Of a stretch of 64,000 nucleotides of DNA, positions 16,347 through 25,149 are shown piece by piece (position 1 is the stretch's first letter; each line of letters begins with the position of its first letter). The translations under genes and the position numbers were made by a program. The notes under the pieces were generated by a model. That model had not been told where the DNA came from, searched no databases, and saw only the letters and a program-made list of their open reading frames with translations. This stretch comes from Nitrospirota bacterium (GTDB lineage: Bacteria; Nitrospirota; Thermodesulfovibrionia; Thermodesulfovibrionales; UBA6898), in assembly GCA_016235245.1 (NCBI GenBank), contig JACRLO010000013.1:9254-73253 (forward strand), read 5' to 3'.

Positions 16347-17465
16347 GGCTCCCTGACCTCAAACTTCAGAGAGAACCGCTCCTCGCCGTCACGAGACAGG
16401 ATTGGCGCAGCGAAAGCGATATTCTTGAAGAGTTTCGATTTGTCCAGCGCCGTGACCAGATCAGAAGTCTTTCGCGAAAAACCCTCAATCTCCACGAGCC
16501 CCTTTTCATCCACCGCCAGATTGATGATCCATGCGTTATCAGGGACTACGTTTGTCAGGTCTTTCAAAACTCTGATCGCCATGTTGGAACGGGTCTGAAA
16601 TACCAGCAGCGTTTTTCTGTCATCCTGAAGCGCTTCAAGCTTCTTTCGGGCTTCAATGACACCTGACGCCTTGCTCTTGATGGTTTCGATCCGCGACTCG
16701 ATCCTTCGGAGTGTTCTGACTTCTTTACCATAGGCAACAAAACCTGTTAACAGATACAGACAGAGGGCTGCAACCGCAAGGCCTCCGATCATATACGGAT
16801 AATGGTCTTTTTTCTGCTTTATGAACTCCTGCGGTATAAATTCAAGATTCAGGCGTGTTCTCTGTACAAAGGAATAGATCAGTGCGTTGGGCACCGTAAT
16901 CTGCGATTTCGTCATCGAAAAACGCTCGGCAATGAGCTGATCAACCGTCCCCGAGCAGTAGACCTTTCCTGGATAAGATTTGCGGAACCCCTCAAGGTTT
17001 TCTCCAAGGTCCGAGGCTGCCGATATTCTCTTCATCGAAAGAGGCAGTGAATCTTCAATACCCGCCATTTCGTAGCCATTATCCGTTGCAAGGACAAAAA
17101 TACCTTTCACATTTTTCTCGCCGCTGATCCCGAGCATGCTGTTCAGCACATCCAAAACTCTGCAGCGGACGGAGAGGACTTCCAGTCCGGCCGCCGAGAT
17201 CAGTTTCACCACGGCACTGACCGCCTCCTTCTTGATCGAAAAGACAAGGGTCTTTATACCATTGCCTGTCTTGACCATGAGGAAATCAAAGAGGTATTCA
17301 TCAACACTGCTGAAGGGCCTCCAAAAGCACCTTATTACCCTGCTCCCTGTCCGCAGGAAGGCCGATACCCTCGGACCGCAGATAGGTAATCCGCTTCAGC
17401 CGCCGCTCAGCCACAGACATACGTATGTATTTACTGTCTATATCAAGTCCTAACAGTCTCGACAC
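16343..17465 (-). CDS. gspL: GspL/PilM-PilN-like protein, interrupted by a frameshift near 17301-17320
   Basis: Inner-membrane platform protein joining a PilM-like actin fold to a PilN-like periplasmic part. The downstream frame (16343-17278, 311 residues) lacks the start of the PilM domain. That missing start is present just upstream in a second frame: a GTG at 17465, inside the end of gspK, gives MSRLLGLDIDSKYIRMSVAE and runs 54 codons to TGA at 17301-17303. Meanwhile the second frame is open through FSSVDEYLFDFLMVKTGNG. Joining them by a -1 shift near the CCCTTCAGCAG stretch restores a normal GspL of about 375 residues. A membrane helix (YMIGGLAVAALCLYLLTGFVAYG) divides the cytoplasmic and periplasmic parts. 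Either a genuine mutation, programmed frameshifting, or a one-base assembly error would explain this. No standard slippery heptamer is obvious. Confidence 0.85.
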
Positions 17466-18381
17466 GTTCTCTCCAATAGATCGTTCTTAATTCGCTTCCC
17501 TTCGCTGAGGGCTCCCTGCTTACAATCCCGGTAATACGGGAGCCGATGGGGCTGTTCTTCGCCCGCGCAGTAACCTCTATCCTGAATGTCTGCGTCGACA
17601 TGGCATTGAGACCACGTGCTGCGAACTGCTGCGGTATGAACCTGAATCCCCCATACGCCTTATTCCTCTGTTTGTTGATCGTTTCTATCTCAACTTCGTT
17701 AAGACCAAGAAACTGCATGACCTCGCGTGACACCGTATTGATATTGATCGCGTTCTTCCCAAACGTGGTTATGAGAGGAAGCAATCCTGTATTGCCGCTG
17801 CCGTCGCCAAAAAGATACTCGGGCTTCATCCCCTTGACCAAAACTAATTCTTCCGGCACATCAAAAAGACCATTCTTGGCCTTGTATGGTTCTTTGAGCG
17901 CCTCATAATAGTCGTCCTCAGCACCCGATAAATGATGTTCCTTGTCAGGATCCTTCCAGTCCAGGACTGAATCAATGATGACGATGATCTCATCTTCCTG
18001 GACACCGGCACGTTCGAGCAGTTTACGAAGCCGGTCCTGCTGGGCAAAGTTAATATTAATTCTCGAATTTTCATCCGTAATTCGTATCTCAAGCTCTCCC
18101 CCGTCAGTCTCTCTCTTGCCGGTAACGGGCACCGTCTCATTATCAATCCAGAAATTCCCTTCGTCATCCAGAAAATCCACCTGAGGATCTTTATCAGAGG
18201 AAATATACTGCAAGGCTTCATGGTATCCTGACAGAGCCTGATAATACGCCAGGGTCTCTTCTTTCAGATTGTGGGTGCTTCCGGTAACCCACCGGGTTGA
18301 TCCGAGAAAATTCATCGACAGGATGCTCAGAAAGACAAGCACCCAGAGCACCATCATCAGCGCAATGCCTCTCTGCCTCAC
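17443..18381 (-). CDS. gspK: Minor pseudopilin GspK
   Basis: Minor pseudopilin of type II secretion that caps the pseudopilus, 312 residues. The N-terminus RQRGIALMMVLWVLVFLSIL is a type IV prepilin-like leader (Gly then IALMM) with a following hydrophobic helix. A helix-hairpin-helix-like alpha domain is visible further on (ININTVSREVMQFLGLNEVEIETI). It overlaps gspE by 4 bases and the start of gspL by 23. The other pseudopilins (GspG, H, I, J) and GspF are not in this operon and must be elsewhere if the system works. Confidence 0.88.
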   Translation of the reverse strand: MRQRGIALMMVLWVLVFLSILSMNFLGSTRWVTGSTHNLKEETLAYYQALSGYHEALQYISSDKDPQVDFLDDEGNFWIDNETVPVTGKRETDGGELEIRITDENSRININFAQQDRLRKLLERAGVQEDEIIVIIDSVLDWKDPDKEHHLSGAEDDYYEALKEPYKAKNGLFDVPEELVLVKGMKPEYLFGDGSGNTGLLPLITTFGKNAININTVSREVMQFLGLNEVEIETINKQRNKAYGGFRFIPQQFAARGLNAMSTQTFRIEVTARAKNSPIGSRITGIVSREPSAKGSELRTIYWRERVETVRT

Positions 18382-20054
18382 ATTTCCACCTGGGTAACTC
18401 TCAGCACTTCATCGAGCGTTGTAATCCCCTTCTTCACTTTCTCGATGCCGTCTTCCCTTAGCGTCCTCATGCCGAGACTGATGGCCAGATCCTTCATCTC
18501 CTTGATAGTGGCCCTTTTCATGATCAATTCCCTGATCGGCCCGCCGATAGGCAGGACTTCAAAGATGCCTACCCTCCCCTTATAGCCGGTCCCTGAGCAT
18601 TCCTCGCAGCCTCTTCCTGTCCATACCTCACGAATGTCCTTGCTGATCCTGTCAAGAACGTCTTGCGGCACCTCCTCTTTCACCTTGCAGGAAGGGCATA
18701 TCTTTCTGACCAGTCTCTGGGCCATGACACAGACAAGGGTGGAGGCAACGAGATAGTTCTCAATACCCATATCCATGAGTCTCGTGATGGCACCGGGGGC
18801 GTCGTTGGTATGAAGCGTGCTGAAAAGGAGATGCCCTGTCAGAGCGGCATGAATCGCAATACTCGCTGTTTCCATATCCCTGATCTCGCCAACCATAATG
18901 ATGTCAGGGTCCTGCCTCACAATATGTCTCAGGCCAGACGCAAAGGTGAGTCCTATTTTCGGGCGGACCTGTATCTGATTGATGCCGGGCATCAGGTATT
19001 CTACCGGCTCCTCTACGGTTATAATCTTCTTTTCAGACGAATTGATCTCGGCAAGCGATGCATACAGCGTGGTAGATTTACCACTTCCCGTCGGGCCGGT
19101 GATCAGGATCATGCCGTAGGGTTTCTTAATCACCTCTTCATAAATATCGCGGATCGTCTTGTCAAAGCCAATGTCTTCAAGGGTAATGAACGAAGACGCC
19201 TTATCCAGAAGCCTCATGACAACGCTTTCGCCATAGACTGTCGGAATCGTGGATACTCTGATATCGATGTTTCTGCCGGCAGATGAGACCTTGATCCTGC
19301 CGTCCTGGGGAAGTCTTCTCTCCGCGATATTCATCTGGGAAAGGAGCTTGATCCTCGAAGAGACCGCTGAATACATACGGGCAGGGAGCGTCTCTTTTTC
19401 ATAGAGCACGCCGTCAATCCGGTATCGGACGCGGACGCTGAACTCACCGGGCTCCACGTGGATGTCGCTCGCCCTGTCCCTTACCGCATTTTCAATAATA
19501 AGATTAACCAGTTGGATTATGCCCTTTTCCTGGGCAAGGTCCCTGAGATGGCTCACCTCTCCCGTAAGGTCAGCAGTCGGCAGATCGTCTTCGGCAGCAC
19601 CTTCGATAAGCCTCTGCATAACCGCTGTCCTTGATCCCTGCAGCAGCTGAAGCTGCTGGAGAACGTCCGACTTCTTTGCAAGCATCACCGACAGCTCATA
19701 GTCATAGGAAGAACGCAAGGCATCCACACCCTCATTATTCGTCGGGTCACCCACCGCGATACTGAGCGTATTGTCTTGCAGCGCCAGAGGCACAATGAGA
19801 TTTTTTTCGAGGAAACTGAAGGACACATGATCCAGGGGCGTCTGCTCGGGAAAATCTGCGGCATCCATAAGCGGCATCCGGAACTGGATCGACAAGGCCT
19901 TAAAGACCATTTCTTCCGCAATCCCCTGTTCGATAAGGATTTCTCCAAATCTGCGCGTATGTCCTTCCTGGGTCTGCAGCTCGATTACGCGGCTGATCAA
20001 ATCCTCCGAAATGCTTCCAGATTCGAGAAGTATCTGTCCTATCTTTTTATGCAT
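18378..20054 (-). CDS. gspE: Type II secretion/type IV pilus assembly ATPase GspE
   Basis: Hexameric AAA-like ATPase that powers pseudopilus assembly, 558 residues. The N-terminal MshEN-type domain spans about 1-150. The catalytic core has Walker A GPTGSGKST, the Asp box IITVEEPVEYL, Walker B DPDIIMVGEIRDMET and the His box STLHTND. A four-cysteine zinc knuckle, CPSC then CEEC, is present near residues 450-490. It is the first gene of gspE-K-L-M-C-D and begins 37 bases after mlaD ends. GspE is hard to separate from PilB by sequence; the gspK/C/D neighbours favour secretion. Confidence 0.95.
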   Translation of the reverse strand: MHKKIGQILLESGSISEDLISRVIELQTQEGHTRRFGEILIEQGIAEEMVFKALSIQFRMPLMDAADFPEQTPLDHVSFSFLEKNLIVPLALQDNTLSIAVGDPTNNEGVDALRSSYDYELSVMLAKKSDVLQQLQLLQGSRTAVMQRLIEGAAEDDLPTADLTGEVSHLRDLAQEKGIIQLVNLIIENAVRDRASDIHVEPGEFSVRVRYRIDGVLYEKETLPARMYSAVSSRIKLLSQMNIAERRLPQDGRIKVSSAGRNIDIRVSTIPTVYGESVVMRLLDKASSFITLEDIGFDKTIRDIYEEVIKKPYGMILITGPTGSGKSTTLYASLAEINSSEKKIITVEEPVEYLMPGINQIQVRPKIGLTFASGLRHIVRQDPDIIMVGEIRDMETASIAIHAALTGHLLFSTLHTNDAPGAITRLMDMGIENYLVASTLVCVMAQRLVRKICPSCKVKEEVPQDVLDRISKDIREVWTGRGCEECSGTGYKGRVGIFEVLPIGGPIRELIMKRATIKEMKDLAISLGMRTLREDGIEKVKKGITTLDEVLRVTQVEM

Positions 20055-20091
20055 AGTTAACTCGTTGATACTCCTGTAACGTTTTCATGGA

Positions 20092-21540
20092 TTACCTGAA
20101 GTCCTGCTCATCGAACCGCAGACCCATACCGACATATCCGCCGCGATATCTTTTGCTCATGAGATTGTCTCCGCCTGCGCTCAGAAAGAGGTTCCTGAAA
20201 AGGAAATAGCTGACACCGGCCTTAACATGGACGGTCTTTGCATTCTCCTCGTTCTTCTGAAAGTCCCAGACATCAACTGTTATTTTACCTTTATCATTGT
20301 GTAAAAAATAGTCACCACCGATACCAAAGGTATTTTCAAAGAGACCCAGTCTTACCGCGGCATTATCAAAACGCCTTCCAACCTGAGCATTGAAGCGGAT
20401 CTTATTGCTGATATGTTCCTCCCTGACAATATTCCCAGGAGGTGTCGTTGTCGTTTCCCTGACAAAAGACGTTCGGGGAGAACCTCCGACCAGACCGAGA
20501 ATATAAGAGGTATCCTTATCCGGCCTCAATGCAAGATCGAAAGATGCCCTGCCATCTTTTTCCCGGGTAAGATATTCAGCCTGAAACGTAATATATGCCC
20601 TGAATCGATCTACAGCTGAAAGCGTTTTACCCAGTCCCTCCGCAGTCTTGTTGATCGAATCATAGAGGCGATCATCCTTGAGCAGCTTGCCGAGCGAGCC
20701 CTGCCCTGTCTCAACCTGCTGCGCCATCTTGTCAAAAGAGTCCACCGCACTTCTGATGCCCGGCCGGTTCTCTTCAACCATGGCCTTCAGCTCCCTTGTG
20801 GCCTTGTTCAGATTCTCGATCAACTCAGGCCCGGTGCTCCTTAGGCTCGCGGAAAAATCCTTCATGTTCGCGATAGAGGCACTGAGCGGGTCACTGTTCC
20901 TGTCAACCAGTCCGTTAAGAGAAGACGTCAGGGTATTGAGATCGTCAAGAACAGTCCTGAGCTTTTGATCGTTCAGCGTAATCGTCCGGTTGAGGGTGGC
21001 AGAAATCTCCCTGAGATTGACAATAGTTTCTCCCAATGATTTCTTTGTCTGATCATCACCTAAGACTTCGTTCAGCGACTCAGTGAGCCTCGTAAAGCTC
21101 TGGGAGACATTAATCAGGTTTCTGGCAAGGTCGTCCATATCAGCAACTTCCATAACATCGGTAATGATGTCGCCGTCTTTCATGCGACCGGCTTCCGCAG
21201 AACCGATACGGATGTCGAGATATTTGTCGCCCAGAAGGCCGGCAGACCTGATCGATGCCTGGGCATTTTTATAGAGCATCACCCCAGGGTCGATCCTCAG
21301 CCTGACGCGTGCCTTTCCCTCAATGAGCCCGATCTCTTCCACAACCCCTGCGTCAACACCTGCTATCTTCACCCGCGTCTTCTCATCGAGTCCGGCAGTT
21401 GAGCTAAAGATGACATGAATCGCATAGCCCTTCTTCTTTGCCCAGTCCAGACCGCCGACCTTAAATGTCATAAACGTAAGAACAGCCAGCACGATCAGCG
21501 CAAAAGCGCCGACCTTAAGCTCTGTTGACAGTTCTTTCAT
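20092..21540 (-). CDS. mlaD: MlaD/MCE-family lipid-transport substrate-binding protein with long C-terminal barrel-like region
   Basis: Periplasmic, membrane-anchored MCE protein, 482 residues, more than twice the length of E. coli MlaD. There is an N-terminal membrane helix (VGAFALIVLAVLTFMTF), then an MCE domain (about 35-120; VIFSSTAGLDEKTRVKIAGV, with GDKYLDIRIG). A long helical region with repeated Leu/Asn/Asp heptads follows (about 130-300). The end is rich in alternating beta strands, finishing GGYVGMGLRFDEQDFR, which looks like an outer-membrane-type barrel. This layout may bridge the periplasm and pass phospholipids directly to the outer membrane. It overlaps mlaF by 26 bases. Confidence 0.88.
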   Translation of the reverse strand: MKELSTELKVGAFALIVLAVLTFMTFKVGGLDWAKKKGYAIHVIFSSTAGLDEKTRVKIAGVDAGVVEEIGLIEGKARVRLRIDPGVMLYKNAQASIRSAGLLGDKYLDIRIGSAEAGRMKDGDIITDVMEVADMDDLARNLINVSQSFTRLTESLNEVLGDDQTKKSLGETIVNLREISATLNRTITLNDQKLRTVLDDLNTLTSSLNGLVDRNSDPLSASIANMKDFSASLRSTGPELIENLNKATRELKAMVEENRPGIRSAVDSFDKMAQQVETGQGSLGKLLKDDRLYDSINKTAEGLGKTLSAVDRFRAYITFQAEYLTREKDGRASFDLALRPDKDTSYILGLVGGSPRTSFVRETTTTPPGNIVREEHISNKIRFNAQVGRRFDNAAVRLGLFENTFGIGGDYFLHNDKGKITVDVWDFQKNEENAKTVHVKAGVSYFLFRNLFLSAGGDNLMSKRYRGGYVGMGLRFDEQDFR

Positions 21541-22294
21541 TGCTCACTCCTTCCACTCTGATGGGACCCACTGCGCTGCCGGTAATAAACTGTCGCACTA
21601 CCGGATCGGCCGTATTGCGTATTTCGTCCGGCGTTCCTGTCGCAATGATTTTTCCCTGATACAGCATTGAGATACTGTCTGCTATTTTATACGAACTATG
21701 TATATCATGGGTAATGGCTACGGACGTTACCTTGAGCCTCTCCCTCAGATCAACAATGAGATCATTGATCGCATCAGCCGTTATGGGATCCAGACCGGTT
21801 GTCGGCTCATCATACAGCAGGATCTCAGGATCATGGGCAATTGCCCGTGCCAGACCGACTCTCTTTTTCATGCCGCCAGAAAGCTCGGAAGGCATCAGGT
21901 TCTCGATATTCACCAGGCCGACCAGTTTCAGCTTCTCCAGAGCAATTTCCCTGATCTCCTCAGGTTTCAGCGTTCCTCTACGGGAGAGGGCAAAGCCAAC
22001 ATTCTCCCATACGTTCATGGAATCAAAAAGTGCTGCCATCTGAAAAAGCATGCCAAACTTTTTCCTGATCGTATACAGGTCAGCTTCTTTGAGACTTGCA
22101 ATATCCAGATCATCGATTAACACCCTTCCCTTGTCAGGCTTCAGGATACCGACAATATGCTTGAGTATTACGCTTTTGCCGGAACCGCTGCCGCCGATCA
22201 CAACTCTGCTTTCGCCCTTTTTCACCACAAAGCTGGTCCCGGTAAGCACCTGGTTTGAGTTGAACGCTTTATATACCTCATCCAGCCGTATCAT
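21515..22294 (-). CDS. mlaF: Mla-type ABC transporter ATP-binding protein
   Basis: Cytoplasmic ATPase of the MCE lipid transporter, 259 residues. Walker A is GGSGSGKS, the ABC signature LSGGMKKRVGLARA, Walker B ILLYDEPTTGLDP and the switch histidine THD. The sequence DEVYKAFNSNQVLTGTSFVVKKGE at the start is typical of MlaF. The gene overlaps mlaD by 26 bases and adjoins mlaE, so the transporter operon is complete except for MlaB and MlaC, which are not present here. Confidence 0.95.
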   Translation of the reverse strand: MIRLDEVYKAFNSNQVLTGTSFVVKKGESRVVIGGSGSGKSVILKHIVGILKPDKGRVLIDDLDIASLKEADLYTIRKKFGMLFQMAALFDSMNVWENVGFALSRRGTLKPEEIREIALEKLKLVGLVNIENLMPSELSGGMKKRVGLARAIAHDPEILLYDEPTTGLDPITADAINDLIVDLRERLKVTSVAITHDIHSSYKIADSISMLYQGKIIATGTPDEIRNTADPVVRQFITGSAVGPIRVEGVSNERTVNRA

Positions 22295-23085
22295 CAGAAT
22301 AACCAGCTCGACAAAAAATAGTCGGAGATTAAAATGGTCATTGACGAGAGCACAACCGCGCCGGTAGTAGCCTTGCCGACGCCTTCAGCTCCACCGCTCG
22401 TATAAAACCCCTTATAACTGCTGAGGATCGAGATGGCGCCGCCAAAAAAAAAGGCCTTGATCAGTCCATTATAAATATCAGCGCTCTCAAGATAGCTCCA
22501 GGTCTGTTTCCAGTACACGACCGAACTGGTATTGAAGAGGACTACGGTCACAAAATAACCGCCGATAATACCGATAATGTCAGCGCAGACGGTAAGCGCC
22601 GGCAGCATGATCAGTCCGGCGACAACCCTCGGCACGATAAGATACTTGACCGGATTCGTTGCCAGTGTTTCAAGGGCATCGATCTGTTCCGTGACCCGCA
22701 TGGTCCCAAGCTCTGCTGCCATGGCCGCACCGGCTCTTCCCGAAACAATAAGACCGGTCAGCACAGGGCCAAGTTCCCTTGTCATGGACATTGCAACGAT
22801 CGTGCCGACAAGCGTCTCTGCGCCAAAGCGCTTAAAACCCGTATAGGTCTGAAGAGCGAAGACCATGCCGGTAAATATTGCGGTAACAATGACCACCGGC
22901 ACTGACCGCACGCCTACCTCGATCATCTGCCTGAATATATTCGTGAATTCAAAAGGAGGAAGCGCCAATTGCCTCAGTGTTGTCAGCAGAAGGAGAAGTA
23001 TCCTGCCGGTCTCCTCGGCAACAGCAATACCCCTGCGGGACATTGATATGACGCATCTGCCGAAGCGTTCGATCAGGCGGATCAA
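22294..23085 (-). CDS. mlaE: Mla-type ABC transporter permease
   Basis: Integral membrane permease of the MCE transporter, 263 residues. The core motifs are AELGTMRVTEQIDALETLATNP and RVVAGLIMLPALTVCADIIGIIGGY, with five or more hydrophobic helices. Its start overlaps the stop of alr by 4 bases, and its own stop adjoins mlaF. The order mlaE-mlaF-mlaD is standard. Confidence 0.95.
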   Translation of the reverse strand: MIRLIERFGRCVISMSRRGIAVAEETGRILLLLLTTLRQLALPPFEFTNIFRQMIEVGVRSVPVVIVTAIFTGMVFALQTYTGFKRFGAETLVGTIVAMSMTRELGPVLTGLIVSGRAGAAMAAELGTMRVTEQIDALETLATNPVKYLIVPRVVAGLIMLPALTVCADIIGIIGGYFVTVVLFNTSSVVYWKQTWSYLESADIYNGLIKAFFFGGAISILSSYKGFYTSGGAEGVGKATTGAVVLSSMTILISDYFLSSWLF

Positions 23086-24179
23086 TTGAGATAAGCCTTT
23101 CGGGCCCGCGTCCCCAGTGAGGTGAGAATTTCATAGGGTATGGTATTGATCCTCCGTGCAAGCTCTGCTGCGGTGATCATCTCATTACCCTGCCGGCCAA
23201 GGATCACGACCTCGTCGCCCTCAGAAACATTGGGGATATCAGTAACATCGAGCATGGTCATATCCATGCAGACCGTTCCTGCAACCGGCACCCTGCAGCC
23301 CTGCAGCAGCATCTCTGCGTTATTTGAAAAAAGCCGGCTGTACCCGTCGGCATAACCGACCGGCACGACCGCGATACGGCTGTCCCGTTTCGTAACAAAA
23401 GTTCTTGCATAGCTCACAGGAGAAGCAGTCGGCAGGCTTCGCACAGAGAGGACCTTTGTTCTGAGACTCATCACCGGTCTGAGTCCGAAGATCTCTTCAA
23501 ACGGGGAATATCCATACAGGGCAATACCAGGTCTCACCGCATCAAACAGTGCGTCAGGCAATGTCAGGACAGCAGCGCTGTTTGCCATATGGCAGCGAAG
23601 GTTCAGCCCGGTCCGTGATTGTATGGCATCTCGGAGCTCGCTGAAGATTCTTAACTGCCAGAGGGCATAGCTTCTGTCGGTGCGATCAGCTTCAGAGAAA
23701 TGGCTCATGAGCCCTTCCAGCCTGATCCCCCCGATGCCGGCTATCTGAAGCGCAGTTTCAAGCGACTCCTCCGGACTGAAGCCTATTCTTCCCATACCGG
23801 TATCGATCTTCAAATGAACGGCAATGGTCGTTCCCCGCTTCCTCGCCGTATCCGCAAATACCGTGGCCATCTTCCTGTCTCTCAGAATTGGCACCAGGTT
23901 ATAACTGAAGTAATCATCGGGATCCTCCTGATCAATAAATACCAGGATGGGCACCGTAATGCCTGCCTCCCTCAGGAGTTTTGCTTCATCCGTATAGGCA
24001 ACCGCAAGGTGGGTTGTCCCTCCTGCGATGAGCCTTCGCGCAATCTCTACGGCACCGTGACCGTACGCATCCGCCTTAACAACGCCGATCACATCTCTTT
24101 GCCCTATCATAGTGCGGATAAGCTGCAGATTGTGCTGAAGCGCGGCAAGGTCTATCTCTGCTTCCGGCCCTCTATGCAC
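23082..24179 (-). CDS. alr: Alanine racemase
   Basis: PLP enzyme converting L- to D-alanine for peptidoglycan. The PLP lysine lies in [11 protein letters not shown], and the catalytic tyrosine region is [12 protein letters not shown]. The C-terminal beta domain has [11 protein letters not shown] and [13 protein letters not shown] chose GTG at 24179 because the family starts with [16 protein letters not shown]; an upstream TTG at 24218 lies deep inside tatA. The chosen start overlaps the tatA stop by 8 bases. It sits between tatA and the Mla operon in a tightly packed run of genes, suggesting co-transcription of envelope functions. Confidence 0.94.
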   Translation of the reverse strand: MHRGPEAEIDLAALQHNLQLIRTMIGQRDVIGVVKADAYGHGAVEIARRLIAGGTTHLAVAYTDEAKLLREAGITVPILVFIDQEDPDDYFSYNLVPILRDRKMATVFADTARKRGTTIAVHLKIDTGMGRIGFSPEESLETALQIAGIGGIRLEGLMSHFSEADRTDRSYALWQLRIFSELRDAIQSRTGLNLRCHMANSAAVLTLPDALFDAVRPGIALYGYSPFEEIFGLRPVMSLRTKVLSVRSLPTASPVSYARTFVTKRDSRIAVVPVGYADGYSRLFSNNAEMLLQGCRVPVAGTVCMDMTMLDVTDIPNVSEGDEVVILGRQGNEMITAAELARRINTIPYEILTSLGTRARKAYLN

Positions 24180-24387
24180 CCTTGCTTTTCTCGTCCTCTT
24201 TTCCGGCTTCCCCCTCAACGCCTTTCTTAGGGGTCACGTCGATCTCATCAGGCTCATTCGTTGCCTTCTTGAAATTCTTAATGGCCTTTCCCATGCCGCT
24301 TGCAAGTTCGGGAAGTCTTTTCGCCCCGAAAAGAACAAGGACAATAACAAGAATAATGATAAGCTCCTGCATGCCTAATCCAAACAT
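24172..24387 (-). CDS. tatA: Twin-arginine translocase subunit TatA/TatE
   Basis: Small Tat pore subunit of 71 residues: N-terminal membrane helix ([15 protein letters not shown]), the hinge [21 protein letters not shown] amphipathic helix, then a charged tail. GGAGG lies 7 bases before the ATG. This translocase would export the Tat-signalled formate dehydrogenase and hydrogenase subunits encoded in the same window. TatC is not seen here. Confidence 0.95.
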   Translation of the reverse strand: MFGLGMQELIIILVIVLVLFGAKRLPELASGMGKAIKNFKKATNEPDEIDVTPKKGVEGEAGKEDEKSKGA

Positions 24388-24716
24388 TGTACGCCTCCTT
24401 ACATGTATTTATATCGGAAATAACTGACTGTCATCAGATCCCTCTGTTTCATCGCTCGCATTTCCTCAACAGTCCACGTCAAAAAACTATAACATATAGG
24501 CACTTATATAAACTTTGTTGAAGTATTTTTTCAAGATTTCTATCGCCTTCTTACGATCCATAGCACCTGGACTTCGGCAGGGACATTACAGGACTAAAAA
24601 ACGACTGTTTCGCCAATGGCATATAAGCGCTCATCCCGAGAGAATACATTTGAATAGTCTATTAAAAAAATGCATGCAATACAAGTCAAAACTCTTCTAA
24701 GTTAAAGAATTTTTTC

Positions 24717-24745
24717 TTGCTCATTCCGTCAAATTCTGTTATAAC
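24717..24745 (+). promoter_or_regulatory. Sigma-70 promoter of an interrupted gene
   Basis: TTGCTC, 17-base spacer, TATAAC. The predicted start point (about 24752) coincides with the ATG of a 12-residue frame, so a transcript would be nearly leaderless. Confidence 0.4.
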
Positions 24746-24784
24746 AATAGCATGAAATTGGTGATTACCTGCCCTGTAGGTGAT

Positions 24785-24950
24785 ATGTGAAAATGTTAAT
24801 CCGGCAAATTAGATCTTTCGGGAGCCTGTGTGATGCACTGGTGTGCATGTTGGCAATCTGCCAAAAGCCTGAAGGTGAATTTAAGGCACCCACCTATATT
24901 TTAGGCGGATCTAATTTTTCACGTACACGACAGGGCGGGTCTATTTTCAC
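24785..24950. mobile_element. Relic of an IS21-like element: terminal repeats without transposase
   Basis: The left side reads GTGAAAATGTTAATCCGGC and then AATTAGATC. On the opposite strand, the right side reads GTGAAAATAGACCCGCC, a short gap, then GTGAAAAATTAGATCCGCC. Repeated GTGAAAAT..GA-CCG words in inverted orientation are typical of IS21-family ends. Only about 100 bases lie between them, with no istA or istB reading frame. This is an internally deleted or solo-end remnant. Confidence 0.55.
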
Positions 24951-25149
24951 CGAACTAACTATGCTGATGACTATGGTCCTGGCGCTTTTGGTTACAAACA
25001 ACAAAAAAAATCATAGAGAAAACAATGGGTTCAAGTCTTTCATTACGGGCTTTTTCATACATCCCCTGCAAACATTTTTTTCCCGGAACACTGTTTTCTC
25101 TGTACCAAAGGGCTTCTTGAGACTATAGTCCGGCTCCGGACTGTAGGAA

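Larger units (their letters stand above)
24388..25149. other. 762-base intergenic region with promoter, short ORF and IS relic
   Basis: No intact gene is visible. TTGCTC-N17-TATAAC (24717-24745) is a plausible sigma-70 promoter; it is followed at 24752 by ATG and a 12-residue frame (MKLVITCPVGDM) that stops where the IS21-like relic begins. This looks like the start of a gene cut by an insertion. The parts at 24388-24716 and 24951-25149 are low in coding character on both strands. Confidence 0.6.

Noticed and set aside
24785-25128. Plus-strand 113-codon frame upstream of rarA
   Set aside because: It is made largely of IS21-like terminal repeat sequence and has no conserved protein pattern.
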